DNA from: Reticulitermes lucifugus
Lineage: Eukaryota; Arthropoda; Insecta; Blattodea; Rhinotermitidae
Length of the DNA stretch: 64,000 nt
Assembly (NCBI GenBank): GCA_026260175.1
Contig: JAKCWW010001095.1
Coordinates: forward strand, 1 to 64,000
Direction of reading: 5' to 3'
Below are positions 25,495 through 37,077 of the stretch, one piece after another; within the stretch, counting starts at the first letter, position 1, and every line of letters begins with the position of its first letter. The notes below the pieces were generated by a model. The model was given only the letters and a program-made list of their open reading frames with translations. It was not told the origin of the DNA and did not search any database. The translations under genes and the position numbers were made by a program.

Positions 25495-26190
25495 TGTCAA
25501 TAAAGTCACACAAACTCCAAGTGATGCAGGCAGTGTTTACTCAACACAAAATTATACACTATGGCACCTGCAGCAACATGTACAAGCACATGCAGTTCCA
25601 AACCGTTTTCTGATAAGGACTGTTTCAGTGATAAGGCCACATTCAACATCAGTGGCAAGGTGGACAAGCACACCTGTGTCTGGGGAACACACAACCCAAC
25701 CCTCATTAGGTGGCACAAAAATAGCAGGGAGAAGAATGTATGTTTTATACAATAAGCCAAATTAAAATTTATGGGCTGTTTTCCTTTTGTGATAAGCCTG
25801 TTATCAGAATTTCTTACATGGGACACAATGTGCCTTGACTATAGGCCACATCTTCCAGCAAGATGGAATGCCACCCAATTTTCATGTAGGTGAGGACAGT
25901 TTTCAAGGTGTATTTCCCTGAAGACCAAGATCAGTCAAGCAGATCCAACAGCATTACCCTCCCCACAATCAACAGCAGCAGATTCTTTTTTATAACAAAG
26001 CTATGGCATATCTACCCCCTCTAATGAATGATACCCAGACAAGACTGTTGCAGCCTTTGCAAACATACATGCTGGTATGCTCAACCATGTGTGGGATAAT
26101 CTTGGACACAGAACATTTGTCACATGTGCAATAGCCACAAACAGCATTGCAAAGACACAACAGAATTTAAAGTGTAAAAGAACTTGGAAG
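25495..26190 (+). mobile_element. Tc1/mariner-superfamily transposase remnant
   Basis: The plus strand carries in order LWHLQQHVQA, then KATFNISGKVDKHTCVWGT with HNPTLIRWH, then IFQQDGMPPNFHV, then AAFANIHAGMLNHVWDNLG. These match the helix before the first Asp, the DE.TF..SGK....WG.ENP block, the FQQDGAPPH block and the C-terminal ...VW.... helix of one insect transposase family, the same one as at about 11840-12160. The pieces lie in different frames, so it is inactive. The terminal repeats were not found. Confidence 0.7.
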
Positions 26191-26511
26191 TTTGCTCAAA
26201 TATGATGTGCTACATGAAACCACAGCTTTATTCATTTACGAGTTTCAACTCCTTTCTAATCAGAAACTCATCATGACTACCCTGTAGGTTATGAATGAAC
26301 TTTCATGGGAGTTCTTTTATGCAAGAAGGAAATGTCTGTAATGGAACCTCTAGGATGAGTTCCAAACTGCACAAACACAACTCTTCTACCACAACCTAAT
26401 GAGATCAGTTTGGTTGGTTAACATACACTCTAATGCATTAATTATAACTGTCAATGCACTAAAGGTAACTGACAATGTACTAAAGAAACTAATTCTCAAA
26501 CCTCCAGAACC

Positions 26512-26551
26512 CTGAAGATAAAGGAGCAAATGGACCTTTGAAACATCGGGA
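26512..26551 (+). ncRNA. Hammerhead-like motif, decayed
   Basis: The order CTGAAGA, a hairpin with a perfect 5-bp stem (AAAGG/CCTTT) and 10-base loop, GAAAC, then a very short hairpin ATCGG matches the minimal hammerhead ribozymes known from Penelope-like elements. No clear stem I is formed by the flanks, and the cleavage triplet is not standard. It is therefore probably an inactive relic. Confidence 0.35.
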
Positions 26552-27975
26552 ACTAATTACCCAGCGATGCAGTGTCAATTCCCAGAAGAACAGAATCCTC
26601 AAATTAAGCCAGTCTTTACAAACTATACTAAATTTTGGACACCATTTCTAAATTAGATATACTGGAGTCACTGTATGATGTGGTTTAGTTATTAACATTT
26701 TGGCATTTTGTCCACCATAGATCTCGTCGTACGCTATCAAAACTATGTTGCAAGAGCTTCAGTTATGGCAACAGAGTATATAACATGAAGTTAAGGTATT
26801 CAATGAGGCATGTAGAACAGGATTTATACTGCACATCATCACTTACATCCTGCACCTCCTCTACATAACCATATGGAAACACAGTTAAATGCCTGTGGGG
26901 TCCGTAAGTCATATAAAGGTTCAAAAACCAAATACGGTGTACACTGATAGAAAAACTAAGTTTTCATACGTATGGATGACACGAGAAAAGTGCAAATGAA
27001 ATGAATGTATGCACAGCATAATAATACATTCCAATGTCCTACATCAATTTCCTCTATTTCCTTAAATAACATAGACTAGTATATTACAATAAGATTTCAT
27101 TATACATTTTCATTTCTAACAATTCAAGTGGAGGCAGATATCACTTTCAGGCACAGCCATGTTTCAAGAGAAAGTTCTCAATGATGACTGCATGTTTCTG
27201 AACATTCAAGTATACAATTTGAAAACACACACATCTGTATAGATCAGGCCAATCTCACAGACCAGAGCAACTGACAGGCTCAAAGTTGCCTGTGATAACA
27301 GAAATCAGAGATAATCAAGACAATGTCTAAAATTAAACAGAAGCATAAGACACCATTCTGATGCATGATGTACTTGTCACATTCATGAAACTTAGCATAC
27401 ATTCAACACACTTCACACTGGTAATGACAGAAATGCACATTTCTGGTTAACACATTAAATGCTGCTCTGCACATGCGCATGTGCATACACGCACAATTCA
27501 TACATTTCATTTAATTAGTGTTGAATAACTGTCATGTTTATAAACACATACAAGTTAAACACTGGCCTTTTTCAAAACAATGAACTCACTGACTTTGACT
27601 TCTGAATTTCTTGTACTGAATGGTGCAACTTGGACTGAATGCTTATGTACAGAAAGCAAAAAATCACACTTGTATCAACCTCTGTGTGTTTCTGTAACAC
27701 CAAATCAATCTGTTAAATTTGGTTTACATACACACACACAAAAACACTAACAGCCACCAAAAAAATATAACTAGCTCCAGATTTTCATGTGTACAACGCT
27801 GGAGGAAAAATCCTTCCTCTCTGTTTTTGGTGTGCCCCCCATCTTCTGATTATAACGCAACTATCTTCCATGTATTTCCATTTACATACGTCACACTGGC
27901 AGTTTATTTGTGAGAATAGCCACATATAGTTTAACCTAATATACAGCAGTCACATACATGTCTGTAGGAAAGCTT

Positions 27976-28101
27976 TCCTACTCGGACTCTTGACCCGTGA
28001 GGATGGGACCGATACGTTGTCCCGAAACGTCGGTAAACTCCTACTCGGACTCTTGACCCGTGAGGATGGGACCGATACGTTGTCCCGAAACGTCGGTAAA
28101 C
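27976..28101 (+). repeat. Exact 63-bp tandem duplication with GAAACGTCGGTA
   Basis: Two copies of a 63-bp unit, 27976-28038 and 28039-28101, follow each other with no difference seen. Each has GTGAGGAT, a GGGAC...GTCCC hairpin, then GAAACGTCGGTA, an arrangement close to a minimal hammerhead core. A diverged third version without the duplication is at about 28326-28366. Downstream, CATCAACATCGCGGTGGAAG recurs from the region after the 2964-3007 palindrome. Confidence 0.85.
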
Positions 28102-28474
28102 AATTACCACACGACGCCGTGTAATAACTCAAGACCACAGATTTCATCAACATCGCGGTGGAAGCCTGAAATCAAGGTATATACAATTTTCCTGCCCAAT
28201 ATATGATCTTCAAAGAAGTACAGTAAGAAACATGGCAGTGTTGACATGTTTGCTCTTCTCGGTTGTTCTGCAGTGTGGGTTGGCATGTCAGTCATGTTTC
28301 GAGACCGCACAGGTCGCATCTTGACCTTCATGGAAACGATACACTGTCCCAAAATGTGCGTAACATATCAATATACACTGTGCAAAGATCTCAACTACAT
28401 CACAACAAATGCCTGAAATCTTGTGTGGTGGTATTGGTGTACAGATGGAATAATCAGAAGGAACATACCAACTA

Positions 28475-29813
28475 CTAAACAGCATGACTTTTCTGATGGG
28501 AGTTCAGAAGAGCTTTACACACAAAACCCTTGTTACATAAATGACACTCATAGGGTCTCTGGCCTGTGTGGTAGCGTTTGTGAATCACAAGTGTGGACCG
28601 TTGTGTAAATGATTTGTTACATACTTCACAACTATAAGGGCGCTCACCAGTATGTGTCCTCTGATGCAACTTCAGATTACAACGTTTGCTGAATGCCTTA
28701 CTACACACATCACAAACATGGGGTTTCTCACCCGTATGTATCCTACGGTGAAACTTGAGGTGTTCCTTATTTGTCAGGGATTTACCACAAATGTCACAGA
28801 TATAGACATTAGCACCTGTGTGAGAATTCATGTGCAGCAGCAAAGACTTTTTATAGGCATATGTTTTACCACATATTTCACACTGATTCAACTTCTTCTC
28901 AACATTAGATTCAGAATGAATGGTCCTTTTATGGGCATTCAAGTTGTGCTTGTAAGGATATGCTTTCCCACACTGATCACACTGGAAAGGCTTCTCCCCC
29001 GTATGTACGTTTATATGTTCCTGTAACTCAGACAATGCATAGAAACCCTTGTCACACACATTACATTTCAGTCTGAACTGTCGCAAATGCCTCTTTTGGT
29101 GAATTTCAAGGGAAGATTTATGCGCAGTCTTGTAATTACAAATATCACACATGTGATTACCTTCTCCTGTGTGTACCTTTTTATGCACTCTAAGTTCATA
29201 GCGCCGTTTAAAATTTTTATGGCACATTTCACACTGAAAAGGACGGTCCTTACTATGGGCCACAGCATGGCGCTTTAAAAGAATCTGTGATGGAAACATC
29301 TTGCCACACGTTTCACAAACCATTTCGTCTTTCATTATTTCTTTTTTCATACGCACATTACCATGAGCTACAAGGTGGTGCTTCGACAATGATTTTGATG
29401 CAACAGTCTTACTGCATATTCCACATGTTACTTCTTCTTCCAGTTCTTTCTTCACCATTTTCAACTTCTTTTGACTCCTGAAGCCTGCACACTTCTTTTG
29501 GTCTGCAAGATGGAGTTTCAGCAAACAATTTGATGAGAATACTTTACCACAATTCCTGCATATGTCTTTAACAATAGCTGTTGTCTTTGAAATGTTGTGC
29601 TTCCACTTTGATCCTGCAATTTCACAACACACAACACATACTTTTCTTCTGGCAGACATTGCAATCCCACACTTCTTGCAATGTCCTTCCTCCATGTGAG
29701 AGGTTTGTGTGACATTCATGACTCCTTCACTGTTGGAAAATTTCTTGATCTTGCTGCACAATGAGTTTCTTTTGGAATTTCCAACTATATGAAATTTCTT
29801 TTTCCTTGTAGAC
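28475..29813 (-). CDS. ZF5: terminal exon, ten standard fingers plus cysteine-rich leader
   Basis: This is the longest exon of the family, encoding 445 residues after the acceptor TTCTTCTTTCTAG|G (AG at 29815-29814), starting STRKKKFHIVGNSK. The leader holds a four-cysteine cluster (C45, C48, C59, C62; zinc-ribbon-like), a C2HC finger (C85, C88, H101, C108) and one further C2H2 finger from C130. Ten standard fingers start at residue 166, with contacts SILR, RYEV, HSSI, ASEE, YHNA, YKSL, NEHF, KCNL, QSTI, CALS. Finger 3 has CNYK in place of CGYA. Fingers 7-10 match ZF3 and ZF4, but finger 6 (CGKTYAYKKSLLLH) is like that of ZF6, so the array looks mosaic. The extra zinc-binding units could mediate protein contacts; that is inference. 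Confidence 0.9.
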
Positions 29814-31794
29814 CTAGAAAGAAGAAAAAATCTGGAGTGATGCCTATCCAATAAGCTTATTATGAAAGCAATAATACAAAATACACCCGTCTTCATCTTT
29901 CTCGCCAGGAATAGTTAGTGGTGTGGTGCTAGGCCAGTAAGAGTTGACATGAACACAGAAAGATGCAAAACACTTCACAATTATTACTTGCAGGAAAAGT
30001 TTATATGCTGCAGTCTGTATTTCCCAAGGACTCAACAACACATGTACACAATTCATACATAATTAATTAATGGTTTTAACCCTATGCCCATTCCATTGAA
30101 AACACTAGTGTGTAGTACTATCATCACAGTCCTAATTTTTAAATGAGATTTTACAATGTTTTATTATGCACTACTATAACATACAACAGGTCAAGAACAG
30201 ATGAACAATGTCCTCCACATAAGGCTGTATTTCATTTTTACTTTGTAAAGAGTGCCTAAAAGTGTCAAGTACAAAATAGCATTTCAGACAGCCAAGGAAC
30301 CTGTTGTGAACACAAAAAGGTACCTGTATGGCACAATTATGCCACCAGGGTGATTACAAAACAAACTGATATGTAATATCAACCACAGTATATGGACTAC
30401 ATGTTAAGTGACATTCATAAAAAAGTGCAGGCAGGTACGCAGGATGGCTGATTGGTTGGTAGGTTATGTAGTAGATTTATATGCTACTTGAAGATGCAGT
30501 ATCAACTACATCAAATTAAATATACGACTGAGCATGACAAGCAGCTGAAACATTGTGGCCAAACAACTGCCAACATGAACTGCAGACAATACAAAAGGAG
30601 TGATGCCAGTTCCACTAATACCCCATGCAAATTCCAAACAGAACAGCTTCCAGGTATGAGCTGGATGAGTTACAACTGTGCTAACCTCCTCAGTACAAAG
30701 GCACAGACCAGTATGTGCCATTCGGCCACTCAGTGCGAGATCTTTGGTATCTGAAACTTTAATTATGCATTCACAGTTTTAAACCATCAACTAAAAATGC
30801 CAAGACCTCTCACTTTCAGCATCAAAATGTTGACACCATATACTTCAGAGTACAAACATTCATACAGATCAGTTAATAGTCTGAAACTGATGCACCTGCT
30901 GATGCCAAGTTTATTTCATTCATAAGTGGTTGAAGACATCCAAACTAAACCTATGACCACTGACTGTTCTCCCCACTTCACTTAATGCCACAACTAAAAC
31001 GTGTCCTTCAAGAATATTTCAATCCTTTATTAAAGATGTATAAAGAAACAACGCAGAAAATTATGCATGCAGTTGGCTTAAGCAGATGAAATAAAAAGTA
31101 ATTAGGTTGAATTTTGGAAGTGTACAAATTATCAAATTAAAAATAAAAAATATCATAAGACAATGAAGATAACATACCACTCTCACAAGTGGTAAAAAGA
31201 TTCACCTTACTGAAACAAACCATGTTACAAAACATAACATTGTAATCATATCTATATCTAATCACACAAATAAAGAAAACTCTGCACTCATCACCAAAAG
31301 CATACATGGGGGAGATCAAAATATGCACAAAATTTAAACTGAAAAAACTGAAGCATGAAGTATGCTTAGGAGATTTAAGCAGGCAGAGATGAATGAAATG
31401 CTGAAATTGATGTCAAACTAGATTTAGGGGTATGAACTGAATGAAACTGGTTCAGGATAGGATACAGTAAATGGTAAGCAGGACACAGTAAACAAGATAG
31501 AAATTTCTGGTTTCATAAAAGGCAAGGAATTTACTGAACAGGTACACAACTATCACCTTCACAGGGATTCTACTTGAGTGAGTTCATCATACTATTCCTT
31601 ACAATAGCCAACATGCATACTAGAAATCAAACATAACGGTGTCAAAACAATAACCCACACTATCAATCTCTCAATGTTGTAATGACAACAAAATCTGACA
31701 AACAAAAAAGCATGGACCTTACTTCTTACAAAATTAAGAACTGCACCACTGTATGGCCCTTAAGTGAAATGAAACATCCTTGCACCATTAAGCC
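29814..31794. other. Non-coding interval ZF5-ZF6
   Basis: This 2-kb AT-rich stretch contains no exon, transposon or repeat that I recognise. It would have to include any 5' exon private to ZF5 and the 3' UTR of ZF6. Confidence 0.5.
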
Positions 31795-32866
31795 CTAAAG
31801 ACTGTGTGTCTTTTGGTGTGCCATGAGAAGAGTTTTTGACACAAAGCCTTTATTACAGACATGACATCTGTAAGGTCTTTGCCCTGTATGGTAACGTCTG
31901 TGCACCACAAGGGTAGAACGCTGTGTGAAACACTTGCCACAAATTTCACAGATATACGGTCGTTCACCAGTGTGGGTACGCAGATGAACTTTCAAGTAAT
32001 TCCGAGAATTGAAAGCTTTGCCACAAACAGCACACACGTTTGGTTTCTCGCCAGTATGTATCCTGTAGTGTAACTTAAGATGCTCCTTGTTTGTCAGGGC
32101 TTTGCCACAGATGTCGCACAAGAAAACATTGTTTCCTGTGTGGGAGTTTATGTGGAGCAGGAGAGACTTCTTGTATGCAAAAGTCTTCCCGCACATTTCA
32201 CACCTGTTACATTTGACTTCCTGTTGAGAATCTGCGTGGTTCACCTTCTTATGGGCCACCAGATTGTTCTTGTAAGGGTACCCTTTGCCACAAATGTCAC
32301 ACTTAAAGGGTTTTTCACCTGTATGTACATTATTATGTTCCTTCAACTTAAAATCTGAATAAAATCCCTTTCCACATATGATGCACAGGACCTTGAACTG
32401 CTGGAAATGCCTCTTACGGTGGATCTCAAGATAAGCCTTTCGAGTGGTAGCATAGCTGCAAATATCACAAATATAATTTCTGGCCTCCGTGTGAATCTTT
32501 TTGTGTAATGTCACTTCATACGGTCTCTTGAACTTCTTCCCACACACATCACAAATGTACGGACGTTCATCACTGTGAATAACCATGTGACGCGTCAGCA
32601 GCTTCTTGGAAACAAACGTTTTGTTACACAGATCACATCTGTAGTCCTCCTGCCAGCCACGGTACTCACTATGTCCCTCGTAATGTAATTTGTTCCTACA
32701 CCTTTTAGTACACGAGACACGTTCATGTACAGCAAGTGCTCTTCCACACGTCAACTTATCTCCTGACTTTGTCAATCGACTAGCCTTGAAAACTCTACTT
32801 TTCTTTGGGCCAGACGAGTTGCCATCAGCTTTTTGAAGAACTTGACTGATAACTTCCGTTGCATAC
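31795..32866 (-). CDS. ZF6: terminal exon, ten-finger C2H2 protein
   Basis: This exon encodes 356 residues after the acceptor CTTTGTTTCTAG|G (AG at 32868-32867), starting YATEVISQVLQKADGN. The acceptor tract is more diverged than in most paralogues, but its position and phase are the same. Residues 40-65 contain scattered Cys and His (CTKRC...H...H) that may be the relic of an extra finger. Ten C2H2 fingers begin at residue 77 with contacts SKLR, RYEL, RAYI, SFKE, YNNA, YKSL, NEHL, SNYV, QSTV, STLA. Finger 3 is CSYA. Finger 6 is almost the same as in ZF5 and ZF7, and finger 8 (NSRNYLKV) resembles ZF11. TGEKP linkers join fingers 4-5 and 7-10. Nuclear DNA binding is expected. Confidence 0.9.
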
Positions 32867-34297
32867 CTAGAAACAAAGATCCCCTGTTTTTTACTTCAAA
32901 TCAGGAATTTCCATTCAAAAAATCCAACATAAAAGTAGAAACAAGCTCTGAACTTGTCAGTACCCTATGTAAAATGTGCTGCTTACCCAAAGTCACACGC
33001 ATTATGACATTACCTACTCCCAGTTAACAATACAATGAAATGTAATTGTCAGTCTCATGGGACAATAAGAAACATGCGCTTTCTCATCTTCACAGCTGTG
33101 TCATAAGACCCAAACTAGCAAAACATTCATACTGAAGTTCCTAGAACAGAATTCACCAAACCCACTAAGCTACCAGTACCATCACATCATAAATAAGACC
33201 TCTGGCCTGGAACAGCATATTATCACACACAATTTTGTATCTTCAGGAAGTAGGATACTGTATGACATTTATGAAGCCAAATAAACATATAAATTCATTT
33301 AGAATAAAATTAGTGTATTTTCAAATCTATAAATACATAACTGCAACATTTATTTCAGGTAATCATTCAATTTATGTGACATGTTTACAGACAAAATCCA
33401 CTGACATTCTTTCTCTTATCAAATTCACTGCAGAATACAGTAAAGCATGTACAAAATGCAAGTCTTTCATATAGGAAATTATACAACTTATTTTTTGCCA
33501 CTAACTCTTCCTCATTAACTCAAACTGTGGCCTGCATGATAATGCATTATTGGCAAATACCTTGCAAATACACAGGGTGCCTAATCAAAAGAGCATCTCA
33601 ATATATGCTGTTTCTCCAATAACCCCTTTTCCTAACAAGGTCATAACTAGGGGTCAGCGACAGCAATAACCTAATACAGTACAGTTCAGACTGCCAGAGT
33701 TATTTAACATGGAAAAGACTGCCACACCTACTACTGCTGCAAAATGACAGTGACATGTTCAGTTTGGTCACCGTTTCTTACTACCTCATATTTATCCCTA
33801 ATCTTCACTAAAGTTACAACTTTGAGAGCCTGTTACTGCATCGCCTACCAAATCCATGCCCTTCAAAATTAAGTTAAAAAGTAAGTGCCAATAATTGAAG
33901 CTGGTTTTAAGAAACAAGAGTGAAAAAAATCACAGTATTTACACACACAAATCAGATTTATGTCATCAGACCAAAGTAACATGGTTTCAGGCATGGGCAT
34001 GGAAGAGGCCTATCTGTTTCACACTATACATAAAAGCAGAAATTTATCTTCAAAAACCAGGACTGCTGCTTTTCCGCACTTTGAGAGGAGCTGTACCTAC
34101 AAACTCAACGGAGCGGGTTTCTGTTCACCTGATGGCAGACGCCCCACAATATGGGATAATGGTCAAAGTCTCACTGTGTTACGCGCTTCAAACTGAGAGA
34201 TCAGTCAATTTATTTCATTCTCAGCTAAAAGAAGTATTAATACACAACCATTTCAATATCACCAACAGATTGCAGAAATGACTTCATTACCTGAAGC

Positions 34298-34618
34298 ATG
34301 TTATCCCTACGGGGCGCGAGGTGGCGTAGTTGGTTGAGGCACTACGCTACAAACCAGAACGTCGCGGGTTCGATTCCCGATGNNNNNNNNNNNNNNNNNN
34401 NNNNNNNNNNNNNNNNNNNNNNNNNNNNNNNNNNNNNNNNNNNNNNNNNNNNNNNNNNNNNNNNNNNNNNNNNNNNNNNNNNNNNNNNNNNNNNNNNNNN
34501 NNNNNNNNNNNNNNNNNNNNNNNNNNNNNNNNNNNNNNNNNNTGGGAGCCTCAACCTCCTGGAGCCCTAAGGGCCTGCCAAGGCCTGTATGGGACCACTT
34601 TACCTATGTTATCCCTAC
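34298..34618 (+). mobile_element. tRNA-derived SINE with 13-bp target duplication and sequence gap
   Basis: The element (34311-34605) starts GGGGCGCGAGGTGGCGTAG with box A TGGCGTAGTTGG and box B GGTTCGATTCC, and is bracketed by the exact 13-bp direct repeat ATGTTATCCCTAC (34298-34310 and 34606-34618). The exact target duplication suggests a fairly recent insertion. The middle, 34383-34542, is 160 N, an assembly gap. The 3' part ends GTATGGGACCACTTTACCT without a poly-A tail. It differs from the SINE at 12185-12466. Confidence 0.85.
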
Positions 34619-34833
34619 ACACAGTAACACGTGGGATGAATTGATGAAACCAAAGTCACAAATAATTTATATAATAAATTTAGAACTCCATATATCAGCT
34701 AGAAGGATAAAATTTAAAAGAATCCTAACAATAACGCTCAAAAACTTTCAGCGCCAGTCTTCTGGGATGTGTCACCACATACTACACTAAAGATGTATAA
34801 AGATGCAAGATTTCACACTTCTGCTGTGGGGTA

Positions 34834-35040
34834 GTTGAGGTATCTGCTTTTCTGGGATGTTGCATGGCAAAAGTTGGTAGTTGTTTACCAATGTTTCAGA
34901 ACAACAATGGCCACATCTTCAAGGGTCCAGCCTTCTGGGACTGCTTGACCCTTGAAAAAGGAAATAAAGTTACCCCAAAACATTGATAACCAACTACCAA
35001 CCTACACCATGCAACATTCCAAAAAAATGAAGACCTCAAC
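34834..35040. repeat. Fold-back repeat
   Basis: Two imperfect inverted arms of about 90-100 bp meet near 34925-34945. Both arms run GTTGAGG...GGGATGTTGCATGG (or GGAATGTTGCATGG), then GTTGGTAGTTG, then ACCAATGTTTCAG or ATCAATGTTTTGG, then TTCAAGGGTC. Read towards the outside, each arm contains a decayed CTGAAGA-hairpin-GAAACATTGGTA pattern. Confidence 0.8.
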
Positions 35041-35881
35041 ATATACTGATGTTTCACAAGAACTTCCTGCTTCCACCATCTAGGCAAATCTATCCTAATA
35101 ATGGATGCTGTGGGTTTCTCTAGAACACTGGTACACATGTACCACCAGAACACATGGCATCACATGTAACCGTTACATAGTTACAATATAAGGATCTGAA
35201 ATCTCTGCTAAACCGGCATTTCAAATGTGATGATGTGTGAAAGGTAAAATATGTACTGCAATGTGTCTGCCACACAGTACTGGTTAACACAACCAATGGC
35301 ACCCATCTTACTTTACAAACAAGCAACATAAATAATATATATAAAATATAAATCACTGTTTCATCACTAGAGTACAAAAGCCTAAGGCTTTAGTATTCTA
35401 CCGTTATTCAATCATTATGTGGGAGCCACAGCTGTAAGTAATCATAAATGGACAAAAGATGGAAGCAATTAATGGCAGCGAGCGATACATGTTTCCGTTA
35501 GGACTGCAATCTCAGACTGTGATGGAATAAGTTACCTCTGTCCAGCAATAATAACACTTCTCTTTAACGGTAACTACATCTGACCAACCTGACTTGAACA
35601 CAATGGTGTGGAAGTGTGTACAGGCAGGAAAATGCCCTAAAATATCACCAAACAACACTGCCTGCAACATCTTCAAATGATTCTAGTTATGTGGTTCACC
35701 TGGCCAGTCTTGAGTACACCATTCCACTCAAATACATGTTTTATTGTAACTCAGACATCATCAAGTACTCCATTTTGTAACTTAACAGAAACTAAATTAA
35801 TAGAATTCAACTCAAATTGTCTTCAGAAAAATATTCAAAACAATGTTAAATTGTATTTAAATTGTATTTGTATTTAAAAGC

Positions 35882-35915
35882 TAAATGTTTCGGTCTAGAT
35901 ACTGACCATCATCAG
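35882..35915 (-). ncRNA. Hammerhead-like core
   Basis: The minus strand reads CTGATGA (35915-35909), T, GGTC, an 8-base loop, GACC and GAAAC (35891-35887). This is the conserved box plus stem II plus GAAA box of a hammerhead ribozyme, intact. The sequence after it (ATTTAGCT) only weakly resembles stem III and the cleavage triplet, and stem I is not convincing. It is probably a relic of a Penelope-like element end. Confidence 0.45.
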
Positions 35916-37077
35916 CCTAAAAAAAATATACAACAGTACAACTACAACAATTCTGTCGCAGGCATTGCACATATTTCAGTACAATGTGTCTATTCTATGG
36001 CAGTTTCTTAAATACTTGAATATAATTAAAATATCTGGCCAATCTTGAACAGTACTATTTCTGTGATGGCAAGATCTGTCATCTTTTAATCACACACACA
36101 TACTGAAGTACTGGACCATTACAATAAAGATCATATACTCTGAATGTTCATGTGATGGAGGATTTGTGTTTCTGATGCTTCAAACAAAGTGCAAGTCCTA
36201 GAGGCATATTTCCATTCGCAGTTCTAAAACTGCATATTTTCATATGGGACACTGCAACTAACTGCCCCAATGACAATCAGAACTAAATTCCCCCACAATA
36301 TATGGTTTATAAGAATATGACAAGACTTTCTTTAATTTAAACTGTAACAGACCAACAAAAGGGCGAAATGACTGCAACCATTTCATATTAAATTATGTTA
36401 AATTAAGGTGCTATTCACAGATGGTAGAACACTGTAACATGGGAAAATGGCCTAATGTTTCTTCAGCAATAGAAGCACATAGCAAAAGAAATTACCTAAT
36501 CCACATGCAAAAATTATTTCATGCCAAAAAATGTTATGTACCATATGCTAACACAGGACAACACATGCCTTTCAAATACAGCCACCCATTAGCCGCTAGC
36601 CAACAGAGCCCATAATACGCAGAATGGACATCAAGTTTCTTGTCCACACTGCTGCGGGTTACAAATATCTAAGACTATACTAATACTGAAACAGGTTACA
36701 CTATATTTCACTACATATTTCAATCCATGGAACCTTGTTGATTACCTTATTCTAATATGTGTATGGCCACAGAAAAAAACCCAGGGAAATAAAGTAACAA
36801 ACAAGGCTGCATAGACTGAAATATATAGTGAAATAGTGTTACTCAAAAGCAACATGATATTTAAATATTTACCAAAAACAGGAAACCACACATCTTGCCT
36901 ACAACACTCCAGGTCAGACAATAACAAACCAATGTCACAATACTAAGACATGACATCAGATGCCCTGCCTACAGAAATGCAGGTTGGAGTTAAACCAAAC
37001 TCGTAACGAAATCATATACATGGCCTGCACAGAAAATGCCAGGTCATAACATGCTTATAAATACAACAAAATTTGTG

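Larger units (their letters stand above)
24275..28474. other. Non-coding interval ZF4-ZF5
   Basis: No host exon is recognised. The interval holds a transposase remnant (about 25495-26190), a hammerhead-like motif (26512-26551), and a repeat block at 27976-28420 that includes an exact 63-bp tandem duplication. The remaining DNA is AT-rich with nothing I can assign. Confidence 0.5.
32867..37077. other. Non-coding interval ZF6-ZF7
   Basis: No host exon is recognised. The interval contains a SINE interrupted by an assembly gap (34311-34605), a fold-back repeat (34834-35040) and a hammerhead-like motif (35882-35915, minus). A 128-residue plus-strand open frame at 33895-34281 has no recognisable domain, and I regard it as chance or repeat-derived. 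Confidence 0.5.

Noticed and set aside
27976-28101. Direct repeats considered as a CRISPR-like array
   Set aside because: Two adjacent copies without spacers in a eukaryotic intron; this is a tandem duplication of a repeat.
28652-29026. 124-residue plus-strand open frame and similar ones opposite every finger exon
   Set aside because: They are antisense readings of the repeated finger sequence; their regular TTHITN-like pattern is the reverse of finger linkers.
33895-34281. 128-residue plus-strand open frame
   Set aside because: No domain, no splice context, and low-complexity composition; length is not unusual for this AT-rich DNA.
34311-34382. tRNA-like sequence with good A and B boxes
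   Set aside because: It lacks a closing acceptor stem, runs into a SINE body, and the whole unit has a target duplication, so it is a SINE head and not a tRNA gene.
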